NCBI GenBank assembly: GCA_000752035.1
Contig: CCFE01000024.1
Location: forward strand, 248,001 to 312,000
Reading direction: 5' to 3'
Source: Bacillus rubiinfantis
Lineage (GTDB): Bacteria > Bacillota > Bacilli > Bacillales > Cytobacillaceae
Length of the DNA stretch: 64,000 bases
How positions within the stretch are numbered: the first letter of the stretch is position 1; every line of letters begins with the position of its first letter. Made by a program: the position numbers and the translations under genes. Below, one piece after another: positions 33,995 through 42,160 of this stretch. The notes under the pieces were generated by a model, which was not told where the DNA came from, made no database searches, and saw only the letters and a list, made by a program, of their open reading frames with translations.

Positions 33995-34207
33995 CTAGAC
34001 TAAGACAAGTAGAATTTCTCCTTCATTAACAAAATCACCAACATTAACCTTAATGTCCTTAACTGTTCCTTCTTTGCTGGCCTCAATTGGGATTTCCATT
34101 TTCATTGACTCAAGCATCACTACCTCTTGACCAGGCTGAACGGCATCACCTATGTTAACAAAAACCCTTAATACAGTTCCTGCCATCAAAGCTGGAATTT
34201 CTTTCAT
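33995..34207 (-). CDS. biotin carrier protein (biotinyl domain)
   Basis: Stand-alone biotinyl domain of 70 residues; the acceptor lysine is K36 in LESMKMEIP. It carries carboxybiotin between the carboxylase (34228-35556) and carboxyltransferase (32437-33978). ATG 34207 is preferred, with AGGTGGAG about nine bases upstream. An ATG seven codons earlier overlaps the preceding stop codon (TAATG) and is also possible. It resembles the small carrier of the B. subtilis yng operon. Confidence 0.9.
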   Translation of the reverse strand: MKEIPALMAGTVLRVFVNIGDAVQPGQEVVMLESMKMEIPIEASKEGTVKDIKVNVGDFVNEGEILLVLV

Positions 34208-34227
34208 CGCTGACCACTCCACCTTCA

Positions 34228-35556
34228 TTAAGTTTTTTGTAAAAAGCCCGTTGTATATCTTCCGTTTAAAAAGTCTTGCTGTGATAGAATTCTTAAAAAT
34301 AATGGACCATTAGTTTTAATCCCTTCTATCTCCTGACTTTTGAAAAATTCTTTCGCTGCTTGAAGCGCTTCCTCTCGAGTTTTTCCATGAAAAATACATT
34401 TGGCTAGCAGTGGATCATAAAATGGGGTGACCGTCCCCCCTTCAACGTAGCCGGTGTCCATTCGCAGTTGGGGTACATCCGCCCAGCGCCATCTTTTGAT
34501 TTCTCCTGGTGAGGGAAAAAACCGATCGGGGTCTTCAGCATACAGCCGAAATTCAATGGCATGACCAGACAAATGAATATCCGATTGAGATAGAGGAAGA
34601 ATTTCACCACTTGCTACAAGAATCTGCCATTGTACTAAATCAAGTCCCGTAATCAATTCAGTGACAGGATGCTCCACTTGTAATCTAGTATTCATTTCTA
34701 AGAAATAGAAATTTTCCTGTTCATCAACAATAAATTCTATCGTTCCGGCATTTGCATAATTTATTGCCCTTGCAGCAGTAACAGCCGTCGAATACAAGGC
34801 TTGACGAGTTTCATCGGACAGAAAAGGTGATGGTGCTTCTTCAATAACCTTTTGATGTCTGCGCTGTATGGAACAATCCCGCTCAAACAAGTGGATAATG
34901 TTTCCTCTTTGATCGCCAAATACCTGAACTTCAATATGTCTTGCCTCAGGGATATACTTCTCGATGAACACCTCATCCACCCCAAAATATGTTTGTGCTC
35001 TTGATCTAGTTGAAGCATATGCTTTACCTAGCGCATGCTCATTTTCACAAAGAACCATCCCAATTCCACCGCCGCCACCACTAGCTTTAAGCATTACCGG
35101 GTACCCGATTGTTTCAGCTATCTTAAGCGCTTCTTCAACCGTTTTTACTCCATCACCACTGCCAGGAACTACAGGTACGCCAGCCTTTTCCATCGTTTTT
35201 CTCGCATGGATTTTATCGCCCATTAACGCAATCGTTTCTGGTTGGGGGCCAATAAAGATCATCCCTGCTTCTTGAACCTGTCTGGCAAACTCAGCATTCT
35301 CAGATAAAAACCCATAGCCCGGATGGATGGCATCGACCCTTTCACTTTTAGCAATTTCAAGAATTTTATCTGACTGTAAATAGGATTTATTCACAGGAGG
35401 CTTACCGATACAAAATGCTTGAGAGGCAGCTTTTACAAACGGCATATCTATGTCCGCTTCCGAATAGACAGCTATGGTTTCTATCCCTAATTTATGACAG
35501 CTTTTCATGATTCTAAGAGCGATCTCTCCTCTATTTGCTATCAGAATTTTTTTCAT
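34228..35556 (-). CDS. biotin carboxylase subunit (AccC-like)
   Basis: ATP-grasp enzyme that carboxylates the biotin carrier. N-terminal KILIANRGEIALRIM, glycine-rich ATP loop KASGGGGGIGMVL (about 160), HIEVQVFGD and the catalytic-site motif EMNTRLQVEHPVTE (about 290) are intact. Length is 442 residues. It is the first gene of the carboxylase operon; ATG 35556 follows AAAGGAG. Since fatty-acid synthesis accA-D genes are normally elsewhere, this set probably serves acyl-CoA catabolism. Confidence 0.9.
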   Translation of the reverse strand: MKKILIANRGEIALRIMKSCHKLGIETIAVYSEADIDMPFVKAASQAFCIGKPPVNKSYLQSDKILEIAKSERVDAIHPGYGFLSENAEFARQVQEAGMIFIGPQPETIALMGDKIHARKTMEKAGVPVVPGSGDGVKTVEEALKIAETIGYPVMLKASGGGGGIGMVLCENEHALGKAYASTRSRAQTYFGVDEVFIEKYIPEARHIEVQVFGDQRGNIIHLFERDCSIQRRHQKVIEEAPSPFLSDETRQALYSTAVTAARAINYANAGTIEFIVDEQENFYFLEMNTRLQVEHPVTELITGLDLVQWQILVASGEILPLSQSDIHLSGHAIEFRLYAEDPDRFFPSPGEIKRWRWADVPQLRMDTGYVEGGTVTPFYDPLLAKCIFHGKTREEALQAAKEFFKSQEIEGIKTNGPLFLRILSQQDFLNGRYTTGFLQKT

Positions 35557-35709
35557 CGACTTACTCCTTTCTACCTTCGCGTTATCTTATCAAGGTATAC
35601 GTTTTGATTCCCTGCTTTCATGAGGATGACGCAAAATCAGTAAACGCTTTCTTTAGTTATTTAGAAGAATTTTTTATCTCTTTGTTATATAATGATAGTA
35701 ATCAGTTTA

Positions 35710-35743
35710 GAATAATATGAAAATTATTCAATTCATATTATTC
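35710..35743. repeat. AT-rich 12-bp inverted repeat upstream of ylbP
   Basis: GAATAATATGAA (35710-35721) and its exact complement (35732-35743) flank a ten-base loop. It lies 51 bases before ylbP and about 15 bases after a TATAAT (35688-35693). It could be an operator; there is no T tract for termination. Confidence 0.5.
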
Positions 35744-35793
35744 GAAAGGAAATAAATATATACAATAATAGTTGCAATTCGAGGAGGGGCAAT

Positions 35794-36273
35794 ATGGAAA
35801 TTAAAGTGGAAAGATTAAAAATAAATTTTAAAACACTGGAAGAATTCAAAAAATTCAAGGAATATGGACTGCAAGAACTTTCCATGCTCGAAGATTTAGA
35901 AGCTAATATGGTGGACAATGATAGCGACTCCCCTTTTTACGGAATCTATTATGGTGATAAACTCGTAGCACGGATGAGTTTATATCAAATTGATGCAAGA
36001 TTTGACCGATATTTCTATCCACCACATGATTATTTAGAATTATGGAAGCTTGAAGTACTACCGGACTACCAAGGTAAAGGCTTTGGCAGCCAACTTGTTG
36101 AATTCGCCAAAAGCTTCGGCCTGCCTATAAAAACAAATCCAAGAGTGAAATCACGTGAATTTTGGGATAAAATGGGGTTTGCCAGTGTTGATTATGATAT
36201 GGAGCGCGACCTAGGTGAGAATCCCCTTGTTTGGTATCCGGAAGGTGTGAAAGCACAGTCTCATCATTCGTAG
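35794..36273 (+). CDS. ylbP: GNAT-family N-acetyltransferase YlbP
   Basis: Probable acetyl-CoA-dependent N-acetyltransferase of 159 residues. The acetyl-CoA loop is in LEVLPDYQGKGFGSQLVEFA (about 89-108). Substrate is unknown. ATG 35794 follows GAGGAGGGGC. It is convergent with gerR, with a shared hairpin between them. B. subtilis also keeps ylbP next to ylbO. An AT-rich inverted repeat lies upstream. Confidence 0.88.
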   Translation: MEIKVERLKINFKTLEEFKKFKEYGLQELSMLEDLEANMVDNDSDSPFYGIYYGDKLVARMSLYQIDARFDRYFYPPHDYLELWKLEVLPDYQGKGFGSQLVEFAKSFGLPIKTNPRVKSREFWDKMGFASVDYDMERDLGENPLVWYPEGVKAQSHHS

Positions 36274-36300
36274 CAAAAGCGGACACTTAGTCCGCTTTTG
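36274..36300. terminator. bidirectional terminator between ylbP and gerR
   Basis: Perfect 11-pair stem CAAAAGCGGAC / GTCCGCTTTTG with a five-base loop, between convergent genes. T residues are inside the stem rather than after it. Confidence 0.75.
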
Positions 36301-36933
36301 TCATTTCTCGACTCTTTCCAGGTTTCCATTTTTGTCCATTTGAAACTTGACCTTTTGTTGCCTGTCTTCTTCCTGAAAAACAACCATTTTTCGGGCACGT
36401 TCCATTATTTCTATGAGCGATCGATAATCTTCTTCAATCGCTTTTAAATTCTTCGTCAGTCTTTCATTTTCCGCTGCCAAATAATACGTTTTTTTCTCTA
36501 ATTCTTTTATTCTCTCCAAAAAGTGTCCCCGTTCTTCCTCAATAGCTGTTTGCAGCTCTGCTTTTCGATACAGTTCTTGCAAAAATTTCATTAGGGCTGA
36601 AAATGAGAATGGACTATTTTCCTCATCCCTCTCCCTTGTAGCGATGTTACTTTTGGCCTGTTCAATTACTACATTTGTATTTTGCTCATCCTCAGGAGAT
36701 TGCAGTTTCATCTCTTTACGCTGTTTCTTTGCTAGTTCAATTGCTGATTGATATTGTTTTCTTACATACGAATTCCAACGAAAGCCACAAGCCGCTGCAG
36801 TTCTTGTTAACTGTTTTCCTACTTCCTCAAAGGCTTGCAGTTGAGTGCCACCTTCACGGATATGTCTTAATACAATCTCCGCAAGCAACAAGTCCTCGTC
36901 TGGAGACCATGCATCTTGACGAGTGGATGACAT
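36301..36933 (-). CDS. gerR: RsfA-family sporulation transcription factor GerR (YlbO)
   Basis: Mother-cell transcription factor that in B. subtilis adjusts sigmaE-dependent and late spore genes. Myb/SANT-like N-terminal domain (WSPDEDLLLAEIVLRHI to AACGFRWNSYVRKQY, about 7-55) and a long C-terminal coiled coil (about 120-195). ATG 36933 follows AGGAGGG at eight bases; the frame runs 14 codons further upstream without a ribosome site. Length is 210 residues. Position next to ylbP supports orthology with ylbO. Confidence 0.87.
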   Translation of the reverse strand: MSSTRQDAWSPDEDLLLAEIVLRHIREGGTQLQAFEEVGKQLTRTAAACGFRWNSYVRKQYQSAIELAKKQRKEMKLQSPEDEQNTNVVIEQAKSNIATRERDEENSPFSFSALMKFLQELYRKAELQTAIEEERGHFLERIKELEKKTYYLAAENERLTKNLKAIEEDYRSLIEIMERARKMVVFQEEDRQQKVKFQMDKNGNLERVEK

Positions 36934-36991
36934 AAAGATATCCCTCCTATTAGTGTTTTTAACATACATATGCAACTAATAGAAAAGATAG

Positions 36992-37020
36992 ACTTTATGT
37001 ACAGCAGTGTATTGAGATTA
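36992..37020 (-). promoter_or_regulatory. weak candidate sigmaE promoter of gerR
   Basis: TAATCTC (37014-37020), 14-base spacer, CATAAAGT (36992-36999), compared with the sigmaE pattern KMATATT-N14-CATACAAT: five of seven and six of eight positions match. B. subtilis gerR is sigmaE-dependent. Confidence 0.35.
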
Positions 37021-37025
37021 TTTAT

Positions 37026-37781
37026 TTATTTTTTCGTAAGAAATGATGTAACATATTGGAGATGGGCATCGCTCTCCCAAAGCACCGCACATCGGTTAAC
37101 CTCCTGCATGATTCTTTCATAAAGATTTATTGTCTCCCATTTTGCCGTCCATACTTTCTTATAGGCTTGTAACACGTTTCCATCAACTGCTAACATCTTT
37201 TCCAAGAATGCTTCACAGGCTGTAATTCCATCCCCTTCAAAAAGAATATCGAGGAAGCCAATCTTATATAATGTTTCTGCTGTTTGCAGCTCGGCTTCCA
37301 TTAACAGCCTCATTGCAGCAGCCGCAGAAAGCTTTTCCGCTAAAATCGACCCGCCGCCCCATCCAGTCGTAATGGCCTGCTTACCTTGAACAAATCCAGC
37401 CCGTATGCCTTTTCGTCCCAGACGAAAATCACAGGCAACTGCAAGCTCGCAACCGCCGCCAATAGCAGTTCCATTTAACAGCGCAATGGTCGGTTTTGAA
37501 AAGGTTAACAATGAATAAAGAATATTCGCCATCTTCTGTAGCATAGGTGCTGCTTCCTCTTTAGTTCTCAGGCGATGAAACACTGATAGATCACCACCAG
37601 AACAAAATGCCTGCTCACCTGTACCAGTAATCACCAATGCTTTAATATCAGCTGCGGAAGCTTGGGCAATCGCTTCAGCCAATCCATCCATCACTTCAAT
37701 ATTAATAGCATTTCGTTTCTCGGCTCTGGCAATTGAAAATAGTAAATACCCCTTTTCTGTGTGCTCGATTTTATATGACAA
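37026..37781 (-). CDS. enoyl-CoA hydratase/isomerase family protein
   Basis: Crotonase-fold enzyme of 251 residues. Oxyanion-hole elements are in AFCSGGDLSVFHRL (about 58) and NGTAIGGGCELAVACDFRLG (about 103). The start is TTG 37781 behind AAAGGAAGAGG. The frame is open for another 62 codons, across a terminator and into rpmF, so that extension is not used. With the acyl-CoA carboxylase two genes away it suggests a branched-chain or fatty acyl-CoA route, but they are separate units. Substrate unknown. Confidence 0.85.
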   Translation of the reverse strand: MSYKIEHTEKGYLLFSIARAEKRNAINIEVMDGLAEAIAQASAADIKALVITGTGEQAFCSGGDLSVFHRLRTKEEAAPMLQKMANILYSLLTFSKPTIALLNGTAIGGGCELAVACDFRLGRKGIRAGFVQGKQAITTGWGGGSILAEKLSAAAAMRLLMEAELQTAETLYKIGFLDILFEGDGITACEAFLEKMLAVDGNVLQAYKKVWTAKWETINLYERIMQEVNRCAVLWESDAHLQYVTSFLTKK

Positions 37782-37857
37782 AGTCCTCTTCCTTTCTGTA
37801 TAGCTAATTACTACCATCTTACTATGCACACAGAGGAAAAATCCATCAGAAAACAAC

Positions 37858-37887
37858 AAAAGCACAAGGACAAGTCCTTGTGCTTTT
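37858..37887. terminator. intrinsic terminator of rpmF
   Basis: Stem AAAAGCACAAGGAC / GTCCTTGTGCTTTT (37858-37871, 37874-37887), T-rich on both strands, directly after rpmF. Confidence 0.9.
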
Positions 37888-37905
37888 TTGTAAGGAAAAC
37901 TGATA

Positions 37906-38079
37906 TTAGTTGTTAACAACTTCTTTTCCTTTGTATGTTCCGCAAGCTTTGCAGACGCGGTGAGCAAGTTTCATTTCACCACAGTTTGGGCATTCTACCA
38001 TACCAGGAACATTTAGTTTAAAATGAGTACGACGTTTTCTTTTTGCAGTTTTAGAAGTTCTTCTAAAAGGTACAGCCAT
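37906..38079 (-). CDS. rpmF: 50S ribosomal protein L32
   Basis: 57-residue ribosomal protein with the usual N-terminus MAVPFRRTSKTAKRKRRTH and a zinc ribbon (CPNCGEM ... CKACGTYKG) with four cysteines, so it is the zinc-binding form. ATG 38079 has AAGGAGGTGGG upstream; an ATG three codons earlier overlaps the ribosome site. It is downstream of ylbN, the conserved pairing of the YceD/DUF177 protein with L32. Confidence 0.97.
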   Translation of the reverse strand: MAVPFRRTSKTAKRKRRTHFKLNVPGMVECPNCGEMKLAHRVCKACGTYKGKEVVNN

Positions 38080-38173
38080 TCTTCCCACCTCCTTATAAGA
38101 AAAGCTTAAAGCTTAACACCTTTAGCTAGATAGTTTTCAGAATTAGATAGTCTTAAAGCCATTGGAAGGATTC

Positions 38174-38698
38174 TTAGTCTTTATCTTGCTGGTTATCTTC
38201 AAAAAACTTAGCAAGTCCAGCTAATCTTGGATCTACTTTTTGAGGGACTGCTTCTTCTGAGATAACCTCCCAATCTTTGCCAGATTGAGGTGCAGCATCT
38301 TCAGACTGATCATCCTCACAAAAGACTTGCATTGGTACTTCAAGTAAAAGGATTTCACGAATGATTGGCTTTAAATCAATCATTTCACCTCTTACATGAT
38401 GAACATCCTCCTCCAATTGCATGATAGCATCCTGTAAGAGAAATGTTTCTGTTGTTTCAACATTAATCGGGAATTTAACATCCACTAATGTACGAGAACA
38501 AGGAAGAATCAAATATCCTTCAATTTTAAAATGAAAGGTTATTTTAGTTGCATCGATGTCTCCACGGCCTGAAATCCGCATCGGAGAAACCTTACGAATA
38601 GTAGAATCATCTTGTTGTAGATCATCAACCTGGATAACTTCATCGAAGGTAAAATCCTTGTTTCGATATTTTTGTAACTGACTAATACTCCATTTCAA
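38174..38698 (-). CDS. ylbN: YceD/DUF177-family protein YlbN
   Basis: DUF177 protein of 174 residues, encoded upstream of rpmF in most bacteria; relatives are implicated in 23S rRNA/large-subunit maturation. Start TTG 38698 gives MKWSISQLQKYR, the family N-terminus, with GGGGTGA five bases upstream; GTG 38707 adds three residues. The single Cys of EGYLILPCSRTL (about 67) and the C-terminal KVDPRLAGLAKF are conserved. An acidic stretch (about 130-155) precedes the end. Confidence 0.92.
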   Translation of the reverse strand: MKWSISQLQKYRNKDFTFDEVIQVDDLQQDDSTIRKVSPMRISGRGDIDATKITFHFKIEGYLILPCSRTLVDVKFPINVETTETFLLQDAIMQLEEDVHHVRGEMIDLKPIIREILLLEVPMQVFCEDDQSEDAAPQSGKDWEVISEEAVPQKVDPRLAGLAKFFEDNQQDKD

Positions 38699-38864
38699 AT
38701 AAATCACCCCAAGGCAACAAAGGTAATTATAGCTTTCACTATTATTTTTGTCAATATTTTTTCTTTACACCCGTATCTGAAATTCTCCTTATTTAAGATA
38801 TGATATTTCTCCTTCCTAGTTTATCCATTGATTATATATTTACAAACATTTCATCTCAAAACAA

Positions 38865-38892
38865 GTTTGATTCTTGAAAAATTTGCTATAAT
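38865..38892 (+). promoter_or_regulatory. promoter of tmcAL (extended -10)
   Basis: TGC-TATAAT (38884-38892) is a perfect extended -10. The -35 region (GTTTGA, 38865-38870) is weak. Distance to the GTG start is 33 bases. Confidence 0.65.
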
Positions 38893-38924
38893 AGTAATTA
38901 TTTAATCAAAGGGAGCGAACTAAA

Positions 38925-40148
38925 GTGAGAGCAGTTGGTGTCATTGTTGAATACAATCCCTTTCATAACGGGCATGCCTACCATTTACAAGCTTCAAAAG
39001 AAGCAGCCGATGCTGATGTTGTCATTGCCGTTATGAGTGGGAATTTTCTGCAGCGCGGTGAACCTGCACTTGTTTCCAAATGGTATCGAACAAAGATGGC
39101 GTTATTAAATGGAGCCGATCTCGTGTTTGAATTGCCCTACAGCTTTGCTGTGCAAAAGGCGGAAATCTTTGCAAATGGTGCAGTATCACTGTTAGAAGCA
39201 GCTGGAGTTGAGTACTTATGCTTTGGCAGTGAGAATGGGAACATCGCTGCCTTTTTCGAAACCATTACCTTCCTGGAAAAACATCAGGCTGCTTTTAATG
39301 AAAATATTAAGCGATTTATCCAAACCGGAGTTAGCTATCCTAAGGCAGTAGCTCTTTCTTTTCAAAAGCTTAATGGTGCGGAAAATTATTTAGACCTAGC
39401 CCAGCCAAATAATATACTAGGTTTTCAGTATATTAAGGCTATCTTGCAACAAGATAGCAGGATTAAACCTTTAACAATTTCCAGAAAAAATGCACAATAT
39501 CATGATGAACACTTCTCCTCAGCAACGATTGCCAGTGCCACAAGTATCCGGAAAGCCATCTTTACAACCGGACATAAAGATGGAGCGGAGAGCATTGCTC
39601 AATATATCCCCGATACTACCAAGCAATTATTAAAAGAATACAACTCTACATATAGAGGTTTTCATCATTGGGGAAACTATTGGGATTATCTCCAATATCA
39701 ACTCATTACCTCAACAACAAAGGAACTTCAAGAAATTTATGAAATGGAAGAAGGAATTGAAAATAGACTAATTGCAGCGGCGCATTCAGCAGCATCATTT
39801 CAGGAGTTTATGGAGAATATCAAAACAAAAAGATATACGTGGACTAGATTGCAAAGATTAGCTGTTCATGTGTTAACACATGCCGGAAAAGCAATGATGA
39901 AAACAAATAGTGAAAAGGCCGCATATTTACGTTTACTAGGGATGACAGCAACAGGCAGAGAGTATTTAAATAAAATGAAGAAGCATTTTAGTCTGCCAAT
40001 TGTCGCCAAACCATCTGCCTACAAAGGAGACGAATTGCTCCATGATATTAAGGCTGCCCGTGTTTATGCTTGCGCCTTTCCCCAAAATATTAGACAGGCA
40101 ATGCTGCAACAGGAATTTACGCAACCGCCAATATATATTAACAAATAA
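38925..40148 (+). CDS. tmcAL: tRNA(Met) cytidine acetate ligase TmcAL (YlbM)
   Basis: Makes N4-acetylcytidine at the wobble position of elongator tRNA-Met by ATP activation of acetate. Nucleotidyltransferase fold with VGVIVEYNPFHNGHAYHL (HxGH-type) at the start, VVIAVMSGNFLQRGEPAL (about 33) and a family motif TISRKNAQYHD (about 185). GTG 38925 with GGGAG nine bases upstream. Length is 407 residues. Transcribed divergently from ylbN and convergently with ylbL. Confidence 0.95.
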   Translation: MRAVGVIVEYNPFHNGHAYHLQASKEAADADVVIAVMSGNFLQRGEPALVSKWYRTKMALLNGADLVFELPYSFAVQKAEIFANGAVSLLEAAGVEYLCFGSENGNIAAFFETITFLEKHQAAFNENIKRFIQTGVSYPKAVALSFQKLNGAENYLDLAQPNNILGFQYIKAILQQDSRIKPLTISRKNAQYHDEHFSSATIASATSIRKAIFTTGHKDGAESIAQYIPDTTKQLLKEYNSTYRGFHHWGNYWDYLQYQLITSTTKELQEIYEMEEGIENRLIAAAHSAASFQEFMENIKTKRYTWTRLQRLAVHVLTHAGKAMMKTNSEKAAYLRLLGMTATGREYLNKMKKHFSLPIVAKPSAYKGDELLHDIKAARVYACAFPQNIRQAMLQQEFTQPPIYINK

Positions 40149-40176
40149 AGATGGCCAAAGCGGCCATCTTATTTTT
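40148..40176. terminator. terminator between tmcAL and ylbL
   Basis: Stem AAGATGGCC / GGCCATCTT (40148-40156, 40162-40170), then ATTTTTT on the plus strand. It starts at the tmcAL stop codon and covers the end of ylbL. Confidence 0.9.
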
Positions 40177-41191
40177 TCATAGGAAGTTTCTCTAAATACT
40201 GTACGGCTTCATCAAAGGTATCAATCGGGACAATTTTCATCTTTGAATCAATTTCCTTAGCTGTTTTTAAGGCTGCGCGATAATTAGAATTCTTTATCCC
40301 CTTTTCATTTGGGGCAAGAAAAATCTCTGCACCAGCCTTATCAGCAGCAATTATTTTCTGTTCAATCCCGCCGATTGGACCGACTTCCCCATTAACTGCT
40401 ATCGTTCCTGTTCCGGCAATTTGCCGGCCTTTGGTCAAATCCTCCTTGGTTAGTTGATTGTAGATTTCTAATGCAAACATTAATCCTGCTGACGGACCGC
40501 CAATATCATCTGTTTTTACTTTAACTTTAGGGTCGACTATGATTTCTTTATCATCTACTAACGATATGCCGATACCAGCCCGTGTGCGATCCTGTTTAAA
40601 GGTTTTAAGGGTTAATGTTGCGGTCTTCTCAGCTTTTTTTCGCGTGAAGGTTAACGTTACCTTATCACCGGCATGTTTTTTGGTAAGATAAGCAATGAAC
40701 TTCTCAGAAGATGAAAGGGACTTCCCATCAATTTTGTAAACACGGTCGCCTGGTTCGAGAACCCCTTCAGCGGGCATATCATCCATCACTTGCATCACAT
40801 AAATACCTTTATAATGATAATTTACAGGTAAACCAGCCTTCCGATAAGCAACTTCAATTGCATTCAGCTTCGATGAAGCCATTAGCTGCAATTGTCTGAC
40901 ATTATATTCCTCCTCTGTCTCTTGTTCATTTAGAATAGCGTGAAGTGGATAAACCTCTTCGTATTTTTTTACTTTTGCTGAAAGATACGAATAAATATTA
41001 GCTCTTCCCATTCGAATGGTTGTTAACATGAAATCCCCATCTTCTTTATAACCATTTTCGACTTTAATAATGGGTGCAAGTTCCTTTGCCATTCCAGGCT
41101 TCGAAACATAAAAAGGCAGGGAATAAAACAGCCCGCCAATTAACATGATGGATACCAGCAAAAGCGCTGAATAAGATATTTTTTTTCGCAA
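40169..41191 (-). CDS. ylbL: PDZ/Lon-like serine protease YlbL
   Basis: Membrane-anchored protease: one N-terminal helix (about 5-25), a PDZ domain (about 110-200; VLEPGDRVYKIDGKSL) and a Lon-type serine-lysine protease domain with the serine in DDIGGPSAGLMFAL and the lysine in EQKIIAADKAGA. In B. subtilis YlbL and CtpA degrade the DNA-damage division inhibitor YneA. TTG 41191 starts three bases after the ylbK stop codon, with AAGGGAAG upstream; 340 residues. An extension inside ylbK is rejected. Confidence 0.92.
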   Translation of the reverse strand: MRKKISYSALLLVSIMLIGGLFYSLPFYVSKPGMAKELAPIIKVENGYKEDGDFMLTTIRMGRANIYSYLSAKVKKYEEVYPLHAILNEQETEEEYNVRQLQLMASSKLNAIEVAYRKAGLPVNYHYKGIYVMQVMDDMPAEGVLEPGDRVYKIDGKSLSSSEKFIAYLTKKHAGDKVTLTFTRKKAEKTATLTLKTFKQDRTRAGIGISLVDDKEIIVDPKVKVKTDDIGGPSAGLMFALEIYNQLTKEDLTKGRQIAGTGTIAVNGEVGPIGGIEQKIIAADKAGAEIFLAPNEKGIKNSNYRAALKTAKEIDSKMKIVPIDTFDEAVQYLEKLPMKK

Positions 41192-41192
41192 G

Positions 41193-41978
41193 CTAAGTTC
41201 TTCCCTTCCAATGTTCAATTTCTGCAATTATTTGTTCCAAGTGTTTTAATGCCTCTTTCTCTCCGAATTGAATAATCTCTTCTATATTGGTAAACGCGCG
41301 TGAACTAAAACCTTCAACCGGCGGCCTAAGCATCACATTTGCTGTATTTTCCTGGGTATTGATTATTTCAGTTTGCATGATATCGATACTCTGCATAATC
41401 ACGTCAAATATGGAGGTGATTTCCGCCTGCTGCTTCACCCTTGATACATCGACAGCTATAATAATATCTGCCCCCATATTCTTAACTACCGATATTGGAA
41501 CCCGATCTGTTACACCACCATCAACTAAGAGTCTTCCTTGATACTTTACTGGGACAAACACTCCTGGGATGGAGATGCTTGCTCTTACAGCATCTGCGGC
41601 CGGGCCTTTAGTAAAAACAACCTTTTCGCCCGACAGTAAATCAGTTGCAACAATCGCTATTGGTAAGGACAGCTCCTCTATTTTTTTTCCATGAGTAAAA
41701 ACTCTAATTAATTGATGCACCCTGGTTCCAGAAATCAACCCCATTTTCGGGACAGTAAAATCTAAAAAGTATTTTCTCTTAAAAGCTGTAGAGATCTTGT
41801 ATAGGCGTTCTAAATCGATACCTGCTCCGTAAAAGGCAGCTACTAGTGCCCCCATGCTGCTTCCCGCAATATAATCTATCGGAATTCCAGCATCTGTTAA
41901 TACTTTAATCACCCCTAAATGGGCGAATCCACGTGCTCCACCAGACCCCAGCGCCAAACCGATTTTAGGATGCTTCAT
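41193..41978 (-). CDS. ylbK: patatin-like phospholipase / NTE-family esterase YlbK
   Basis: Serine hydrolase with the patatin Ser-Asp dyad. Oxyanion loop GLALGSGGARGFAHLG, nucleophile GSSMG (about 42) and aspartate in LLVDGGVTDRVP (about 160). The start is ATG 41978 (MKHPKIGLAL) with GGGAGG six bases upstream. Length is 261 residues. Physiological substrate unknown. Immediately upstream of ylbL, likely one unit. Confidence 0.92.
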   Translation of the reverse strand: MKHPKIGLALGSGGARGFAHLGVIKVLTDAGIPIDYIAGSSMGALVAAFYGAGIDLERLYKISTAFKRKYFLDFTVPKMGLISGTRVHQLIRVFTHGKKIEELSLPIAIVATDLLSGEKVVFTKGPAADAVRASISIPGVFVPVKYQGRLLVDGGVTDRVPISVVKNMGADIIIAVDVSRVKQQAEITSIFDVIMQSIDIMQTEIINTQENTANVMLRPPVEGFSSRAFTNIEEIIQFGEKEALKHLEQIIAEIEHWKGRT

Positions 41979-42160
41979 CTGATAACCTCCCGCCCAGTTT
42001 TTACACTTAATAATAGAAATTAGAAAAACATGTTCAATCTTATGGTCTAATTTCATTTTCTATGAGTATATTTCTTTTATATAGGGACAGGCAGTTCCAT
42101 TTTACCATTTCATTTATGACATTTTCTAGTTACACCACCCCGAGGAGGGAGGATTCATAT

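Noticed and set aside
37782..37967. 62-codon N-terminal extension of the enoyl-CoA hydratase
   Set aside because: It crosses the rpmF terminator and enters rpmF; the crotonase family begins at the TTG at 37781.
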